Assembly (NCBI GenBank): GCA_903835685.1
Contig: CAILNX010000030.1
Coordinates: forward strand, 1 to 64,000
Direction: 5' to 3'
Length of the DNA stretch: 64,000 nucleotides
Source of the DNA: an uncultured delta proteobacterium
GTDB taxonomy: Bacteria > Desulfobacterota > Desulfovibrionia > Desulfovibrionales > Desulfovibrionaceae
Positions 50,502 to 59,861 of this stretch are shown in pieces; positions within the stretch are counted from its first letter, which is position 1, and every line of letters begins with the position of its first letter. The translations under genes and the position numbers were made by a program. Below the pieces are notes generated by a model, which was not told the origin of the DNA, made no database searches, and was given only the letters and a program-made list of their open reading frames with translations.

Positions 50502-51518
50502 ATGAATGCGATCTATTCACTCGTCTTCGTCTTCGCGCTGGTGCTTATTCCCCTTTTCGGGGTCGGCGCGGCGCAACAGACGTACTTTTTCGGGGTATGC
50601 GTCCCCTGGACGGCATTTTTGATCTTTCTGGTGTTCTTCACCGCCAAGATCATCAAATGGGCCAGTCGGCCCGTGCCGTTCAGCATCCCCACCACTGCCG
50701 GGCAGCAGTGGAGCAACCTGGATTTCATCGTACACGACAAGTACGACAACCCGGCCACCACGGGCCAGACCTGGATCCGCATGATCCTGGAAGTGTTCGC
50801 CTTCCGCTCGCTGTTCCGGAACACGAGCATGCGCGTGGCCATGAAGGACGGGAAGCCTATCGTGGGCTACTTCTCGGCGAAATGGCTCTGGCTCTTCGCC
50901 CTCATGTTCCACTATGCCTTCTTCACCATCGCGGTGCGTCACTTAAGGCTCTTCCTGAACCCGGTCCCCAAGGTCTTTGAGATTCTGGAGACCCTGGACG
51001 GGCTTTTGCAGATCGGCATCCCCCGTCTGTACCTGACGGACATGGTCATCGTGGCCGCGGTGATGTTCCTGCTCCTGCGCCGGGTGGCCGTGCCCACGGT
51101 GCGCTACATCTCCCAGGTGGCCGACTACTTCCCGCTGCTGCTCATCCTGGCCATCGCCGCTTCGGGCATCTACATGCGCTACTACGCCAAGGTGGACGTG
51201 GTGGCCATCAAGCAGCTCATCCTGGGCATGGTCACCCTGCACCCGGTCAAGCCCATTCCGGCCACCATCGACATCTCCTTCTTCATCCACCTCTTCCTGG
51301 TGAGCACGCTGATCTTCTACTTCCCGTTCAGCAAGCTCATGCATCTGGGCGGCGTGTTCCTCTCTCCCACCCGGAACATGCCCAACGACTCCCGCTTCGT
51401 GCGTCATGTGAACCCCTGGAACGATCCGAACATCAAGCCCCATTCCTATGCGGCTTACGAGGACGACTTCCGGACGCCCATGATCGCGGCGGGCCTTCCG
51501 GTGGATAAAGAGGCCTAG
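50502..51518 (+). CDS. dsrM: DsrM, cytochrome b subunit of the DsrMKJOP complex
   Basis: 338 residues. It has five to six membrane helices of the NarI type, with His residues in MFHYAFFTIAVRHLRLF and in the FFIHLFLVSTLIFYFPFSKLMH segment that fit diheme b coordination. The order with dsrKJOP makes the call firm. DsrM passes electrons between the menaquinone pool and the cytoplasmic DsrK. The ATG at 50502 has GAGGTGAT upstream. It is the first gene of the operon. Confidence 0.93.
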   Translation: MNAIYSLVFVFALVLIPLFGVGAAQQTYFFGVCVPWTAFLIFLVFFTAKIIKWASRPVPFSIPTTAGQQWSNLDFIVHDKYDNPATTGQTWIRMILEVFAFRSLFRNTSMRVAMKDGKPIVGYFSAKWLWLFALMFHYAFFTIAVRHLRLFLNPVPKVFEILETLDGLLQIGIPRLYLTDMVIVAAVMFLLLRRVAVPTVRYISQVADYFPLLLILAIAASGIYMRYYAKVDVVAIKQLILGMVTLHPVKPIPATIDISFFIHLFLVSTLIFYFPFSKLMHLGGVFLSPTRNMPNDSRFVRHVNPWNDPNIKPHSYAAYEDDFRTPMIAAGLPVDKEA

Positions 51519-51563
51519 GACCCGACGAGAAGATTCGAAGACAAAACACGGAGAGGAAGAGAC

Positions 51564-53180
51564 ATGGCTAAGGTCCCCAATCAAGCCGACCTGCTGCAAA
51601 GCATGAACTACACGCCCCCGGCCAAAGGGTGGATGGATGTTCCGCCCAATTTGGCCCCGGGCAACTGGGCCTATCCGGCCAAGGCGGAAAAGGTCGAATA
51701 TCTCGGTTTTCCCAATCCCCGGCAATGGTCCCCGGCCGACGAAGACTGGAAACTGCCCCCGGACTGGTGGCAGCGCATCCATGAGGGCTTCAAGGAACGC
51801 CTGGGCAAGTACCGCTCGCTCCAAGTGTTCATGGACATCTGCGTGCGCTGCGGCGCCTGCGCGGACAAGTGCCACTTCTTCATCGGTTCGGGCGATCCCA
51901 AGAACATGCCGGTCTTGCGGGCCGAGCTTTTGCGCTCGATCTACCGCAACGACTTCACCATGGCGGGCAAGATTCTCGGCCGCCTGGCCGGAGCCCGGCC
52001 CCTGACCCTGGACGTGATCAAGGAATGGTTCATCTACTTCTACCAGTGTACGGAATGCCGCCGCTGCTCGCTGTTCTGCCCCTACGGCATCGACACGGCG
52101 GAAGTGACCATGATGGCCCGGGAGCTTTTGCACCTGGTGGGCGTGGGCATCAACTGGATTCTCGAGCCCGCCTCCAACTGCAACCGCACCGGCAACCACT
52201 TAGGTATTCAGCCCCACGCCTTCAAGGACATCGTGGATTTCATGGTGGACGACATCGAGGAGATCACCGGGGTGCGGGTCAATGCCCCCTTGAATGAAAA
52301 GGGCCACGAGGTCCTGTTCATCACCCCCTCGGGCGACGCCTTTGCCGATCCCGGCATCTACACCTTCATGGGCTATCTGCTCCTCTTCCATCACATCGGG
52401 CTGGACTACACCCTGTCCACCTACGCCTCCGAGGGCGGCAACTTCGGTCTGTTCACCTCGGCGGACCTGATGAAGAAGATCAACGGCAAGATGTACCACG
52501 AAGCCAAGCGCCTGGGCTCCAAATGGATCCTGGGCGGCGAGTGCGGGCACATGTGGCGGGTCATCAACCAGTACATGGACACCATGAACGGCCCGGCCGA
52601 CTTCCTGTCCGTGCCGACCAGCCCCATCACCGGCACGGTATTCAAGAATGCGGCCCAGACCAAGATGCTGCACATCTGCGAGTTCACCGCCGACCTGATG
52701 AAGCACGGCAAGCTGAACATCGACAAGAGCCGCAACGCAGGGAAAGTGGTCACCTTCCACGACTCCTGCAACCCGGCCCGGGCCATGGGCCTCTTGGACG
52801 AACCCCGCTACGTGATCAAGAACGTGGTGGACACCTATGTGGACATGCCCGCCCAGACCATCCGCGAACAGACCTTCTGCTGCGCGGGCGGATCGGGGTT
52901 GAACACCGACGAGATCATGGAAATCCGCCTGCGCGGCGGCCTGCCCCGGGGCAACGCCCTGAAATACGTACAGGACCGCTACGGAGTGGACACCCTGGCC
53001 TGCATCTGCGCCATCGACCGGGCCACCCTGCCGCCCCTGGCCGACTACTGGGCCCCGGGCGTGTCCGTCACCGGCGTGCACGAAATGGTGGGCAACGCCC
53101 TGATCATGGAAGGCGAGGGCGAGAGGACCATGAACTTGCGCCAGGAGCCTCTGCCTGGAATGGAAGAGGAGGAGGTCTAG
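51564..53180 (+). CDS. dsrK: DsrK, HdrD-like iron-sulfur subunit
   Basis: 538 residues. Two ferredoxin clusters are visible, ICVRCGACADKC (about residue 93) and CTECRRCSLFCPYG (about 162). A CCG-type domain follows, with SCNPARAMGLL and FCCAGGSGLN (about 439), which would hold the non-cubane [4Fe-4S] of heterodisulfide reductase. It likely acts on the DsrC trisulfide made by dissimilatory sulfite reductase. AGGAAGAG ahead of the start; dsrJ begins 3 bp after its stop. Confidence 0.95.
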   Translation: MAKVPNQADLLQSMNYTPPAKGWMDVPPNLAPGNWAYPAKAEKVEYLGFPNPRQWSPADEDWKLPPDWWQRIHEGFKERLGKYRSLQVFMDICVRCGACADKCHFFIGSGDPKNMPVLRAELLRSIYRNDFTMAGKILGRLAGARPLTLDVIKEWFIYFYQCTECRRCSLFCPYGIDTAEVTMMARELLHLVGVGINWILEPASNCNRTGNHLGIQPHAFKDIVDFMVDDIEEITGVRVNAPLNEKGHEVLFITPSGDAFADPGIYTFMGYLLLFHHIGLDYTLSTYASEGGNFGLFTSADLMKKINGKMYHEAKRLGSKWILGGECGHMWRVINQYMDTMNGPADFLSVPTSPITGTVFKNAAQTKMLHICEFTADLMKHGKLNIDKSRNAGKVVTFHDSCNPARAMGLLDEPRYVIKNVVDTYVDMPAQTIREQTFCCAGGSGLNTDEIMEIRLRGGLPRGNALKYVQDRYGVDTLACICAIDRATLPPLADYWAPGVSVTGVHEMVGNALIMEGEGERTMNLRQEPLPGMEEEEV

Positions 53181-53183
53181 CCC

Positions 53184-53579
53184 ATGAAATTGTACAACGG
53201 TGGAATCATACTCGCGGGCCTGGTCATCTTTCTGGGCCTGGTGACCATGCCGGTCTGGGCCAATCTGGGCAAGCCCGCCTATGTGCCGCAAAAGCTGACC
53301 ATGCCTGCCGCGCCCAATGACAAGGCCTGCATCGAGGACAAGGAAATCATGCGCAACACGCACATGCAGATCCTGGACTCCTGGCGCGACGCCGTGGTCC
53401 GGGACGGCAAGCGCGTCTACATCAACAGGCACGGCAAGCAGTTCGCCATGAGCCTGCAGAACACCTGCATGAAATGCCACAACAACAAAGAAGAGTTCTG
53501 CGACAAGTGCCATCTCGAAGCGGCCGTCACTCCCTACTGCTGGGACTGCCACATTGCGCCAAAGGGGAAGAAACAATGA
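53184..53579 (+). CDS. dsrJ: DsrJ, triheme periplasmic cytochrome c
   Basis: 131 residues. An uncleaved N-terminal helix (GGIILAGLVIFLGLVTMPVW) is followed by three heme c sites: C95MKCH99, C106DKCH110 and C119WDCH123. Cys49 in KACIEDKEI matches the Cys that ligates one heme iron in characterised DsrJ, and H60 is nearby. It sits on the periplasmic side of DsrMKJOP. Its stop overlaps the dsrO start (ATGA at 53576-53579). The hemes would need the Ccm machinery represented by CcmE. Confidence 0.94.
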   Translation: MKLYNGGIILAGLVIFLGLVTMPVWANLGKPAYVPQKLTMPAAPNDKACIEDKEIMRNTHMQILDSWRDAVVRDGKRVYINRHGKQFAMSLQNTCMKCHNNKEEFCDKCHLEAAVTPYCWDCHIAPKGKKQ

Positions 53580-54352
53580 AACAGAGCAGAAGAAACTTCC
53601 TGAAATTCGTTGGAATCTCCGCTCTGGGCCTGGGCCTGGCCAAGGTCGCGGGCGTGGAGGCCGCCGGAGGGGGCGGGCATGGCCCGGTCATGGAGCCCCC
53701 GCACGACGCGCTGCACGCCAAGCGCTGGGGCATGGTCATCGACACCCGCAAGCTGAACACCGCCGAGGCCATCGCGCCCCTGGCCGAGGCCTGCCACTCG
53801 GTGCACAACGTGCCCACCATCGCGGCCCCGCGCGAGATGAAATGGCTCTGGGCCGAATCCTTTGACGGGTCCTTCACCGAGATGGAGAACGACCGGTTGA
53901 ATGATGAAATCGAGCACCGCAAGTTCGCGCTTCTGTGCAACCACTGCCAGAATCCGCCCTGCGTGCGCGTCTGCCCCACCAAGGCCACCTTCAAGCGCGC
54001 CGACGGCATCACCATGATGGACATGCACCGCTGCATCGGCTGCCGGTACTGCATGGCCGCCTGCCCCTACGGCGCCCGGAGCTTCAACTTCGGGGACCCG
54101 CAGAAGTTCGTGGCCAAACCCAATCCCGAGTATCCCATGCGCATGCGCGGGGTGGTGGAAAAATGCACCTTCTGCTCGGAACGGCTGGAAGCCGGCAAGC
54201 AGCCGGCCTGCGTGGAGGCCTCCCAGGGCGCCATGCTCTTCGGCGATCTGGAGGACAAGAACTCGCCAGTCCGCAAGGCCCTGCGCGAGAACTTCACCAT
54301 CCGGCGCAAGCCCAGCCTCGGCACGCAGCCCAGCGTCTATTACATCATCTAG
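53576..54352 (+). CDS. dsrO: DsrO, periplasmic ferredoxin-like subunit
   Basis: 258 residues with a twin-arginine signal (SRRNFLKFVGISALGLGLAK). Cys motifs for several [4Fe-4S] clusters follow from about residue 121: CNHCQNPPCVRVCPTKATF, CIGCRYCMAACPYGAR and CTFCSERLEAGKQPACVEA. This is the HybA/NrfC/DmsB family. It joins DsrJ to the membrane protein DsrP. Its start overlaps dsrJ; dsrP follows after 9 bp. Confidence 0.94.
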   Translation: MKQSRRNFLKFVGISALGLGLAKVAGVEAAGGGGHGPVMEPPHDALHAKRWGMVIDTRKLNTAEAIAPLAEACHSVHNVPTIAAPREMKWLWAESFDGSFTEMENDRLNDEIEHRKFALLCNHCQNPPCVRVCPTKATFKRADGITMMDMHRCIGCRYCMAACPYGARSFNFGDPQKFVAKPNPEYPMRMRGVVEKCTFCSERLEAGKQPACVEASQGAMLFGDLEDKNSPVRKALRENFTIRRKPSLGTQPSVYYII

Positions 54353-54361
54353 GGGGCAGAC

Positions 54362-55522
54362 ATGCTTGAGAAAGCGCTTCAAGGGAGTCCAAAATATTGG
54401 GGATGGCTGGCCTTTCTGGGCCTGATCATCGCTGCAGGCGGGGGCGTGTACATGACCCAGCTGCAGGACGGCTTGCAGATCACCGGCATGAACCGGGACG
54501 TGTCCTGGGGCTTCTACATCGCCCAGTTCACCTACCTGGTCGGCGTGGCCGCCTCTGGCGTCATGGTGGTTCTGCCCTACTACTTCCACCACTATAAAAA
54601 GTACAAGAAGATGGTCATCATGGGCGAGTTCATGGCCATCGGGGCCGTGGTCATGTGCCTGGGCTTCATCGTGGTCGACATCGGCCAGCCCCAGCGCATG
54701 CTGAACGTCATGCTCCATCCCACGCCCAACTCCATCCTGTTCTGGGACATGGTCGTGTTGAACGGCTACCTGTTCCTGAACGTCATCGTGGGCTGGATGA
54801 GCCTGCAGTCCGAGCGGACCCGCATCGATCCGCCCAAATGGCTCAAGTACGTGATCTACACGTCCATTGTCTGGGCCTTCTCCATCCACACGGTCACGGC
54901 CTTCTTGTACCAGGGCCTGCCCGCGCGCCACTACTGGCTCACGGCCATCCTGGCCGCGCGCTTCCTGGCCTCGGCCTTCTGCTCCGGCCCGGCCATCCTG
55001 CTCCTGGTCATCATGCTGGTGCAGAAGCTGACCAAGTTCAACCCGGGCGAAGACGCCTACAAGACCCTGGCCAAGACCATCACCTACGCCATGTGCGTGA
55101 ACGTGTTCTTCTTCCTTCTGGAAGTGTTCACCGCCGCGTATTCGAGCATCCCCGGCCACATGCACTCCATCGCCTATCTGTTCGTGGGCAGCCACGGGCA
55201 CACGGGCATGGTCCCCTGGATGTGGTCCGCGGCCTTCATGGCCATCTTGAGCCTGTGCCTGCTCATTCCGCCCGCGCTCAGGGACAACATGAAGCTGCTG
55301 CCCTGGTCCCTGGCCATCCTGGTGGCCGCCACCTGGATCGACAAGGGCCTGGGCCTTCTGATCGGCGGCTTCACCCCGAACATGTTCGAGGGCGTCACCG
55401 AGTACTGGCCCACGGGCAAGGAGCTCATGGTCTCCCTGGCGGTCTACGCCACGGGCGCCCTGGTGCTGACCCTGCTCTTCAAGGTGGCCACGGGCATCCG
55501 CGAGGAGACCGACAACCTCTAG
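54362..55522 (+). CDS. dsrP: DsrP, NrfD-like membrane subunit
   Basis: 386 residues with about ten membrane helices of the NrfD/PsrC type ([40 protein letters not shown]). It would exchange electrons with menaquinone for the DsrJO module. It closes the operon; a strong terminator follows 20 bp later. The frame stays open past the stop into argS-coding sequence in another frame, but that is chance. Confidence 0.94.
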   Translation: MLEKALQGSPKYWGWLAFLGLIIAAGGGVYMTQLQDGLQITGMNRDVSWGFYIAQFTYLVGVAASGVMVVLPYYFHHYKKYKKMVIMGEFMAIGAVVMCLGFIVVDIGQPQRMLNVMLHPTPNSILFWDMVVLNGYLFLNVIVGWMSLQSERTRIDPPKWLKYVIYTSIVWAFSIHTVTAFLYQGLPARHYWLTAILAARFLASAFCSGPAILLLVIMLVQKLTKFNPGEDAYKTLAKTITYAMCVNVFFFLLEVFTAAYSSIPGHMHSIAYLFVGSHGHTGMVPWMWSAAFMAILSLCLLIPPALRDNMKLLPWSLAILVAATWIDKGLGLLIGGFTPNMFEGVTEYWPTGKELMVSLAVYATGALVLTLLFKVATGIREETDNL

Positions 55523-55543
55523 GCCGCCCGCCATTGCATCATC

Positions 55544-55574
55544 AAAGCCCGCTCTTCGGAGCGGGCTTTTTTTT
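55544..55574 (+). terminator. Terminator of dsrMKJOP
   Basis: AAAGCCCGCTC (55544-55554), TTCG loop, GAGCGGGCTTT (55559-55569) and a run of eight T in total. A classic rho-independent terminator. Confidence 0.95.
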
Positions 55575-55659
55575 GGGCCGGTCCCGGCCTCTTTTCACCC
55601 GGCCCAAAAAGTGCTACCCCGGCGGCCATCGCCCCCACGGCAAGGAGCACCAACCGACC

Positions 55660-57339
55660 ATGCGAGCCACCCGTTTCCTGACCTCCCTTCTGTCCAAGAT
55701 CGTCATTGACCTGGGCTACCCCTGGCCCGACCGCGCCCAGCTTGATCCGCCCAAGGACAAGCAGTTCGGGGACATGGCCTGCAACGTGGCCATGCTCCTG
55801 GCCAAGGACTTAAAGAAGAACCCCCGCCAGGTGGCCGAGGAGATCAGGGCCAAGGTGGACACCCCGTACGTGGACAAGGTGGAGGTGGCTGGCCCAGGAT
55901 TCCTGAATTTCTTCCTGTCCAAGGACTTCTGGCAAAAGGGGGTCCTGGACATCTTGACCGCAGGCGACCGCTACGGGGACTCGGACCTGGGCCAGGGACG
56001 CAAGGTCATGGTGGAGTACGTGTCCGCCAATCCCACCGGGCCACTGCACATAGGCCACGGCCGAGGCGCGGCCCTGGGCGACTGCCTGGCCCGCATCCTG
56101 CGCCGCACCGGGCATGAGGTGAGCACCGAATACTATATCAATGACGCAGGCCGCCAGATGATGCTGCTCGGCCGCTCCATCTGGTACCGGGCCATGCAGT
56201 CCCTTGGCCGGGACGTGGCCGAGCCCGAGGACTACTACAAGGGCGAGTACATCAAGGACTTGGCCGGGGAGGTCCTGGCCGGTGACATTGTGGCCGGAGG
56301 GGGCGCCGCCCTGTTCGACGGACCGGAACAGGCCGCCCTGGATATCTGCCAGAACCACGGGGTGGACAAAATCATGGCCGGGATCAAGAAGGACCTGGCC
56401 GACTTCAAGGTGGAGCACCAGGTCTGGTTCTCGGAAAAATCCCTGGTGGACCAGGGCCTGGTGGAGCGCACCTTCCAGAGCCTTGCGGCCCGGGACCTGG
56501 CCTATGAAAAGGACGGGGCCTTGTGGTTCCGCAGCACGAACTACGGGGACGACAAGGACCGGGTCCTGCGCAAGCAGAACGGAGATCTGACCTATTTCGC
56601 CTCGGACATCGCCTATCACGACGACAAGTACCAGCGCGGCTTTGATCTGGTGGTGGACATCTGGGGCGCGGACCACCACGGGTACGTCTCCCGCATGCAG
56701 GGCGCGGTCAAGGCCCTGGGCCAGGACCCGGAGGAGAATTTCAAGGTCATCCTGGTCCAACTGGTGAACCTGCTGGAGGCCGGGGAACAGGTGGCCATGT
56801 CCACCCGGGCCGGGAAGTTCGAGACCCTGGCCGACGTGGTGGCCGAGACCGGCGCGGACGCGGCCCGGTTCATCTTCCTGTCCCGCAAATCCGACTCCCA
56901 CCTTGACTTTGATTTGGAACTTGTTAAGAAAAAATCTATGGAAAATCCGGTCTATTATGTCCAGTACGCCCACGCGCGCATCTGCTCGGTGCTGCGCAAG
57001 GCCCAGGAAGCTGGCGTGGTCACCCCGGATGGCCTGCCCTCTTCCCAGGACGTCGAGACCCTGGCCCTTCTGGACACCCAGGAGGACCTGGACCTGCTCG
57101 GCCTTCTGGACCAGTATCCGGACACCATGGAGGCGGCGGCCAAGAGTTTGAGCCCCCATCTCTTAAGCTTTTACCTGCGCGAACTGGCCCAGGTCCTGCA
57201 CCGCTACTACACGGTCAATCCCGTGATCTCGGCCGAGGCAGGGCTGCGCCAGGCGCGTCTGCTGCTGCTGTCCGCAGTGGCCCAGACCGTGAAGAACGGC
57301 CTGGACGCCCTGGGGGTCCAGGCCCCGGAACGGATGTGA
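55660..57339 (+). CDS. argS: Arginyl-tRNA synthetase
   Basis: 559 residues from [15 protein letters not shown]. The class I HIGH motif is [15 protein letters not shown], in the conserved [16 protein letters not shown] context. The N-terminal Add-1 domain (about 1-110) and the C-terminal anticodon-binding DALR domain ([19 protein letters not shown]) are complete. It charges tRNA-Arg. The ATG lies 12 bp after AGGAG; the frame is open upstream but that part is antisense-like and has no start context. The SPOR gene follows after 31 bp. Confidence 0.94.
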   Translation: MRATRFLTSLLSKIVIDLGYPWPDRAQLDPPKDKQFGDMACNVAMLLAKDLKKNPRQVAEEIRAKVDTPYVDKVEVAGPGFLNFFLSKDFWQKGVLDILTAGDRYGDSDLGQGRKVMVEYVSANPTGPLHIGHGRGAALGDCLARILRRTGHEVSTEYYINDAGRQMMLLGRSIWYRAMQSLGRDVAEPEDYYKGEYIKDLAGEVLAGDIVAGGGAALFDGPEQAALDICQNHGVDKIMAGIKKDLADFKVEHQVWFSEKSLVDQGLVERTFQSLAARDLAYEKDGALWFRSTNYGDDKDRVLRKQNGDLTYFASDIAYHDDKYQRGFDLVVDIWGADHHGYVSRMQGAVKALGQDPEENFKVILVQLVNLLEAGEQVAMSTRAGKFETLADVVAETGADAARFIFLSRKSDSHLDFDLELVKKKSMENPVYYVQYAHARICSVLRKAQEAGVVTPDGLPSSQDVETLALLDTQEDLDLLGLLDQYPDTMEAAAKSLSPHLLSFYLRELAQVLHRYYTVNPVISAEAGLRQARLLLLSAVAQTVKNGLDALGVQAPERM

Positions 57340-57370
57340 GGGGCCAGGGAATTCGGCCAAGGAAGGACCC

Positions 57371-58099
57371 ATGAACACGCTCAAGAGGAACGGATCGTTC
57401 AAGACTCCCCGAAGCTTCAATCTGACCCTGACCATCTCGGGCCTGGCGGCCTGGGGCATTGGTCTGGTGGTGGTCTTGAGCTCCTTCTTCGCCCTGGGCG
57501 TGGTGGTGGGGCGCAGCTACCGGCCCAAGCCCGTGGTCATGGTCCAGGCCCCGGCCGTGGACTCGGCCGCGGGCAAGATCCTGGTGGCACCCACCGAATC
57601 CCAGCCCAACGCCACCTCTCCGGCCAATCTGCCTGGCCAGCAAGCGGGCAAGAACGAAAGCGTGCTCAAGCCCGAGGAGCTCCAGTACATGGAGCGGCTT
57701 AAAAACAAGCCCGAGCCCGCCCCGGCACCAGCCCCGGCCGCAAAGGCCGTGGACAAGCCCCAGGCCGGGACCAAGGACGCGGCCAAGAAGGCTGAAGCCG
57801 ACAAGAAGGAACTGACCAAGGAACTGGCCAAGGACAAGTCCGATCAGGACCAGCAGATTTACAACTACCAGTACCAGGTGGCCTCGTTCAAGAAGGCGGA
57901 CTTGGCCGAGGACATGCGCAAGAAGGTGGCCAAGCTGGGCCTGGACACGGCCGTGCAGTCCGGAGCGGACAACGGCCAGCCCTGGTTCCGGGTGGTGGTG
58001 CGCTTTGCCGGCAAGCCCGAGGACACCCGGGGCATGAAGGAAAAACTGGCCACCATCGGGGTGACCAAGCCCATCCTTTTGAGCAAGCGGGCCAAATAG
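57371..58099 (+). CDS. SPOR-domain membrane protein
   Basis: 242 residues: a short cytoplasmic start, one membrane helix (about 22-48, SGLAAWGIGLVVVLSSFFAL), an Ala/Pro/Lys-rich linker with a charged coil (KKAEADKKELTKELAKDKS), and a C-terminal SPOR domain (about 165-240, YNYQYQVASFKKADLAEDM and PWFRVVVRFAGKPED). SPOR domains bind denuded peptidoglycan at division sites. It follows argS by 31 bp. A role in cell division or wall remodelling is inferred. Confidence 0.85.
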   Translation: MNTLKRNGSFKTPRSFNLTLTISGLAAWGIGLVVVLSSFFALGVVVGRSYRPKPVVMVQAPAVDSAAGKILVAPTESQPNATSPANLPGQQAGKNESVLKPEELQYMERLKNKPEPAPAPAPAAKAVDKPQAGTKDAAKKAEADKKELTKELAKDKSDQDQQIYNYQYQVASFKKADLAEDMRKKVAKLGLDTAVQSGADNGQPWFRVVVRFAGKPEDTRGMKEKLATIGVTKPILLSKRAK

Positions 58100-58111
58100 A
58101 CCAAAGAAAAA

Positions 58112-58134
58112 GGCCGCCCCACACAGGAGCGGCC
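58112..58134 (-). terminator. Terminator of the GGDEF gene
   Basis: GGCCGC (58112-58117) and GCGGCC (58129-58134); on the minus strand TTTTTCTTTGG follows. It lies about 50 bp past the GGDEF stop. Confidence 0.65.
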
Positions 58135-58153
58135 CATCATGCATACTCTTGGA

Positions 58154-58184
58154 AAGGGGAGGCCAGCGGGCTTCCCCTTTTTTC
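58154..58184 (+). terminator. Terminator of the argS/SPOR unit
   Basis: AAGGGGAGGCC (58154-58164) pairs with GGCTTCCCCTT (58169-58179), one G-T wobble, then TTTT. It separates the convergent SPOR and GGDEF genes. Confidence 0.75.
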
Positions 58185-59666
58185 TTATTGGGCCAGGGTC
58201 AGGGCCGGGGCCGGTTCCTTGGCCACCACCACCATGTTCCGGCCATTGGCCTTGGCCTGGTACAGGGCCTGGTCCACCTTGAGCACCAGGTCGGCCTCGC
58301 GGTCCAGTGCCCCGGGGGTGAGGGAGGCCAGGCCGATGCTGGCCGTGACCCGGAAGCGTTTGCCCCGAGCGTTGAAGTTCTTGCCCGCGATCTTGCTGCG
58401 GATGCGCTCGGCCAGGATGGTGGCCTGGTCCGCGCTGGTGTGCGGCAGAAGGACCACGAACTCCTCCCCGCCGTAGCGGGCGGCGAAGTCCGTGCCGCGC
58501 AGGCTGGCCTGAAGGATGCGGGCCGTTTCCTGGAGGACCGTGTCCCCCATCTGATGGCCGTAGGTGTCGTTGATAGCCTTGAAATGGTCCAGGTCCAGCA
58601 TGAGCAGGGTCAGGTGGTGCCGGTAGCGCTGATGCCGGGACAGCTCTTCCATGAGCCGCGAGTCAAAGGTCTGACGGTTGTAGATGCGGGTCAGGGCGTC
58701 CCGGTCGGCCTTGTGCTTGACCTCGGTGAACAGGAGGGCGTTGCGCAGGGCCAGGGCCAGGCAGTTCACCGCAGCGGACAGGGTCTGGGTCTGATCCTTG
58801 GCCAGGCGCAGGGCCTTGGGGCTCAAGATGTTCAGGCAGCCGATGGCCTGACCGGCAGCCACCAGGGGGAAGGAGGCCACGTTCCCGGGTTTGGGGACCA
58901 GTTCGGCCGAGGGGGCCGGGAGTTGGTCCAGAAAGGTCAGGCGGAAGCTCTGCACTGCCGCCCCGGCGGTTTTCACGGCCTGCTCCAGCAGATGCTCCAC
59001 CCACAATTCCTGCAGGGGAGGCTCCAGCCCGGCGTGCACAAAGACCTCGGCCTCGATGAGCCCGGTCTGCTCCTCCTTGCGCCAGAACACGGCCTGCATG
59101 GCCGAGACCGGCAGGAGCACCTGGAGGTCCTCCCGGGCTGCGGTCAGGATGGCCGCCGCGTCCAGGGATTCGGCCGAGCGGGCCAAAAGCTTGTTCAGGA
59201 ACAGGAGCTGGTCCGTCTTGCGGGCCAAAAGTTCGCGCTCCAGAAAGATTTCCTCGGTCATGCGGTAGATGTCGCTGTACAGACTGACCACTTCCTTGGC
59301 CCGGAACAGGGAGTCCTGGACCTTGACCTTGGTCAGGGGCGTGCGGATGGCCGTGAGAAAGCCCTGCTCCAGGACTTCTTCGAGGGTGATCTGGCCGTCT
59401 TTTTCATCCTCGATGAGGATGCGGGGGATGTCCTCGTGCTCCCGGTAGGCCTCTTTGCGCTGCTCGGACAGGGTCCGCCACACCCGCCAGGGGATCCAGG
59501 CCACCGTGGGCTTGTCCTCGTCCGGGATGTCCCGGGTGCCGGGCAGGGTCTGCTCGGTGAAATTGCGCAGGAAGAACCCCGGTCCCACGGCGTGTTCGAT
59601 GCGGGACTTCTCGACCTCGGTCAGTCCAAGGCCCCAGAGCAATTCGGGCCGTTTCCCTCGTTTCAT
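58185..59666 (-). CDS. Diguanylate cyclase with N-terminal sensory and GAF-like domains
   Basis: 493 residues. The C-terminal GGDEF domain (about 325-480) has an intact active site (YGGEEF, 398-403) and an inhibitory I-site RGTD at 390-393, five residues before it. Residues about 165-300 look like a GAF domain, and the first 150 carry an unrecognised segment with a coiled link (LFRAKEVVSLYSDIYRMTEE). No membrane helix, so it is a soluble cyclase making c-di-GMP. AGGAGG precedes the ATG. It stands alone, with terminators downstream. Confidence 0.88.
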   Translation of the reverse strand: MKRGKRPELLWGLGLTEVEKSRIEHAVGPGFFLRNFTEQTLPGTRDIPDEDKPTVAWIPWRVWRTLSEQRKEAYREHEDIPRILIEDEKDGQITLEEVLEQGFLTAIRTPLTKVKVQDSLFRAKEVVSLYSDIYRMTEEIFLERELLARKTDQLLFLNKLLARSAESLDAAAILTAAREDLQVLLPVSAMQAVFWRKEEQTGLIEAEVFVHAGLEPPLQELWVEHLLEQAVKTAGAAVQSFRLTFLDQLPAPSAELVPKPGNVASFPLVAAGQAIGCLNILSPKALRLAKDQTQTLSAAVNCLALALRNALLFTEVKHKADRDALTRIYNRQTFDSRLMEELSRHQRYRHHLTLLMLDLDHFKAINDTYGHQMGDTVLQETARILQASLRGTDFAARYGGEEFVVLLPHTSADQATILAERIRSKIAGKNFNARGKRFRVTASIGLASLTPGALDREADLVLKVDQALYQAKANGRNMVVVAKEPAPALTLAQ

Positions 59667-59861
59667 GATGCGCCTCCTGATTCATTGACATGGTCGCGCG
59701 AGAATGGACATGCAAGATAAAGACCAGGGCTGGTTTAGCGCGTCCGGCCAGGGGCAGGCGGCAGATAATGCCCGCTTTCGCCCGATGCCGGGGGGCTGAT
59801 TCTGCCGGGGCCAGGCCCGGGGCATTTGACAAAGGTCCGTGAGTATGGCTTTTCACTGGGC

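Noticed and set aside
53534-55534. 666-residue open frame opposite dsrO and dsrP
   Set aside because: Covers two well-supported genes on the other strand; composition is of the antisense type.
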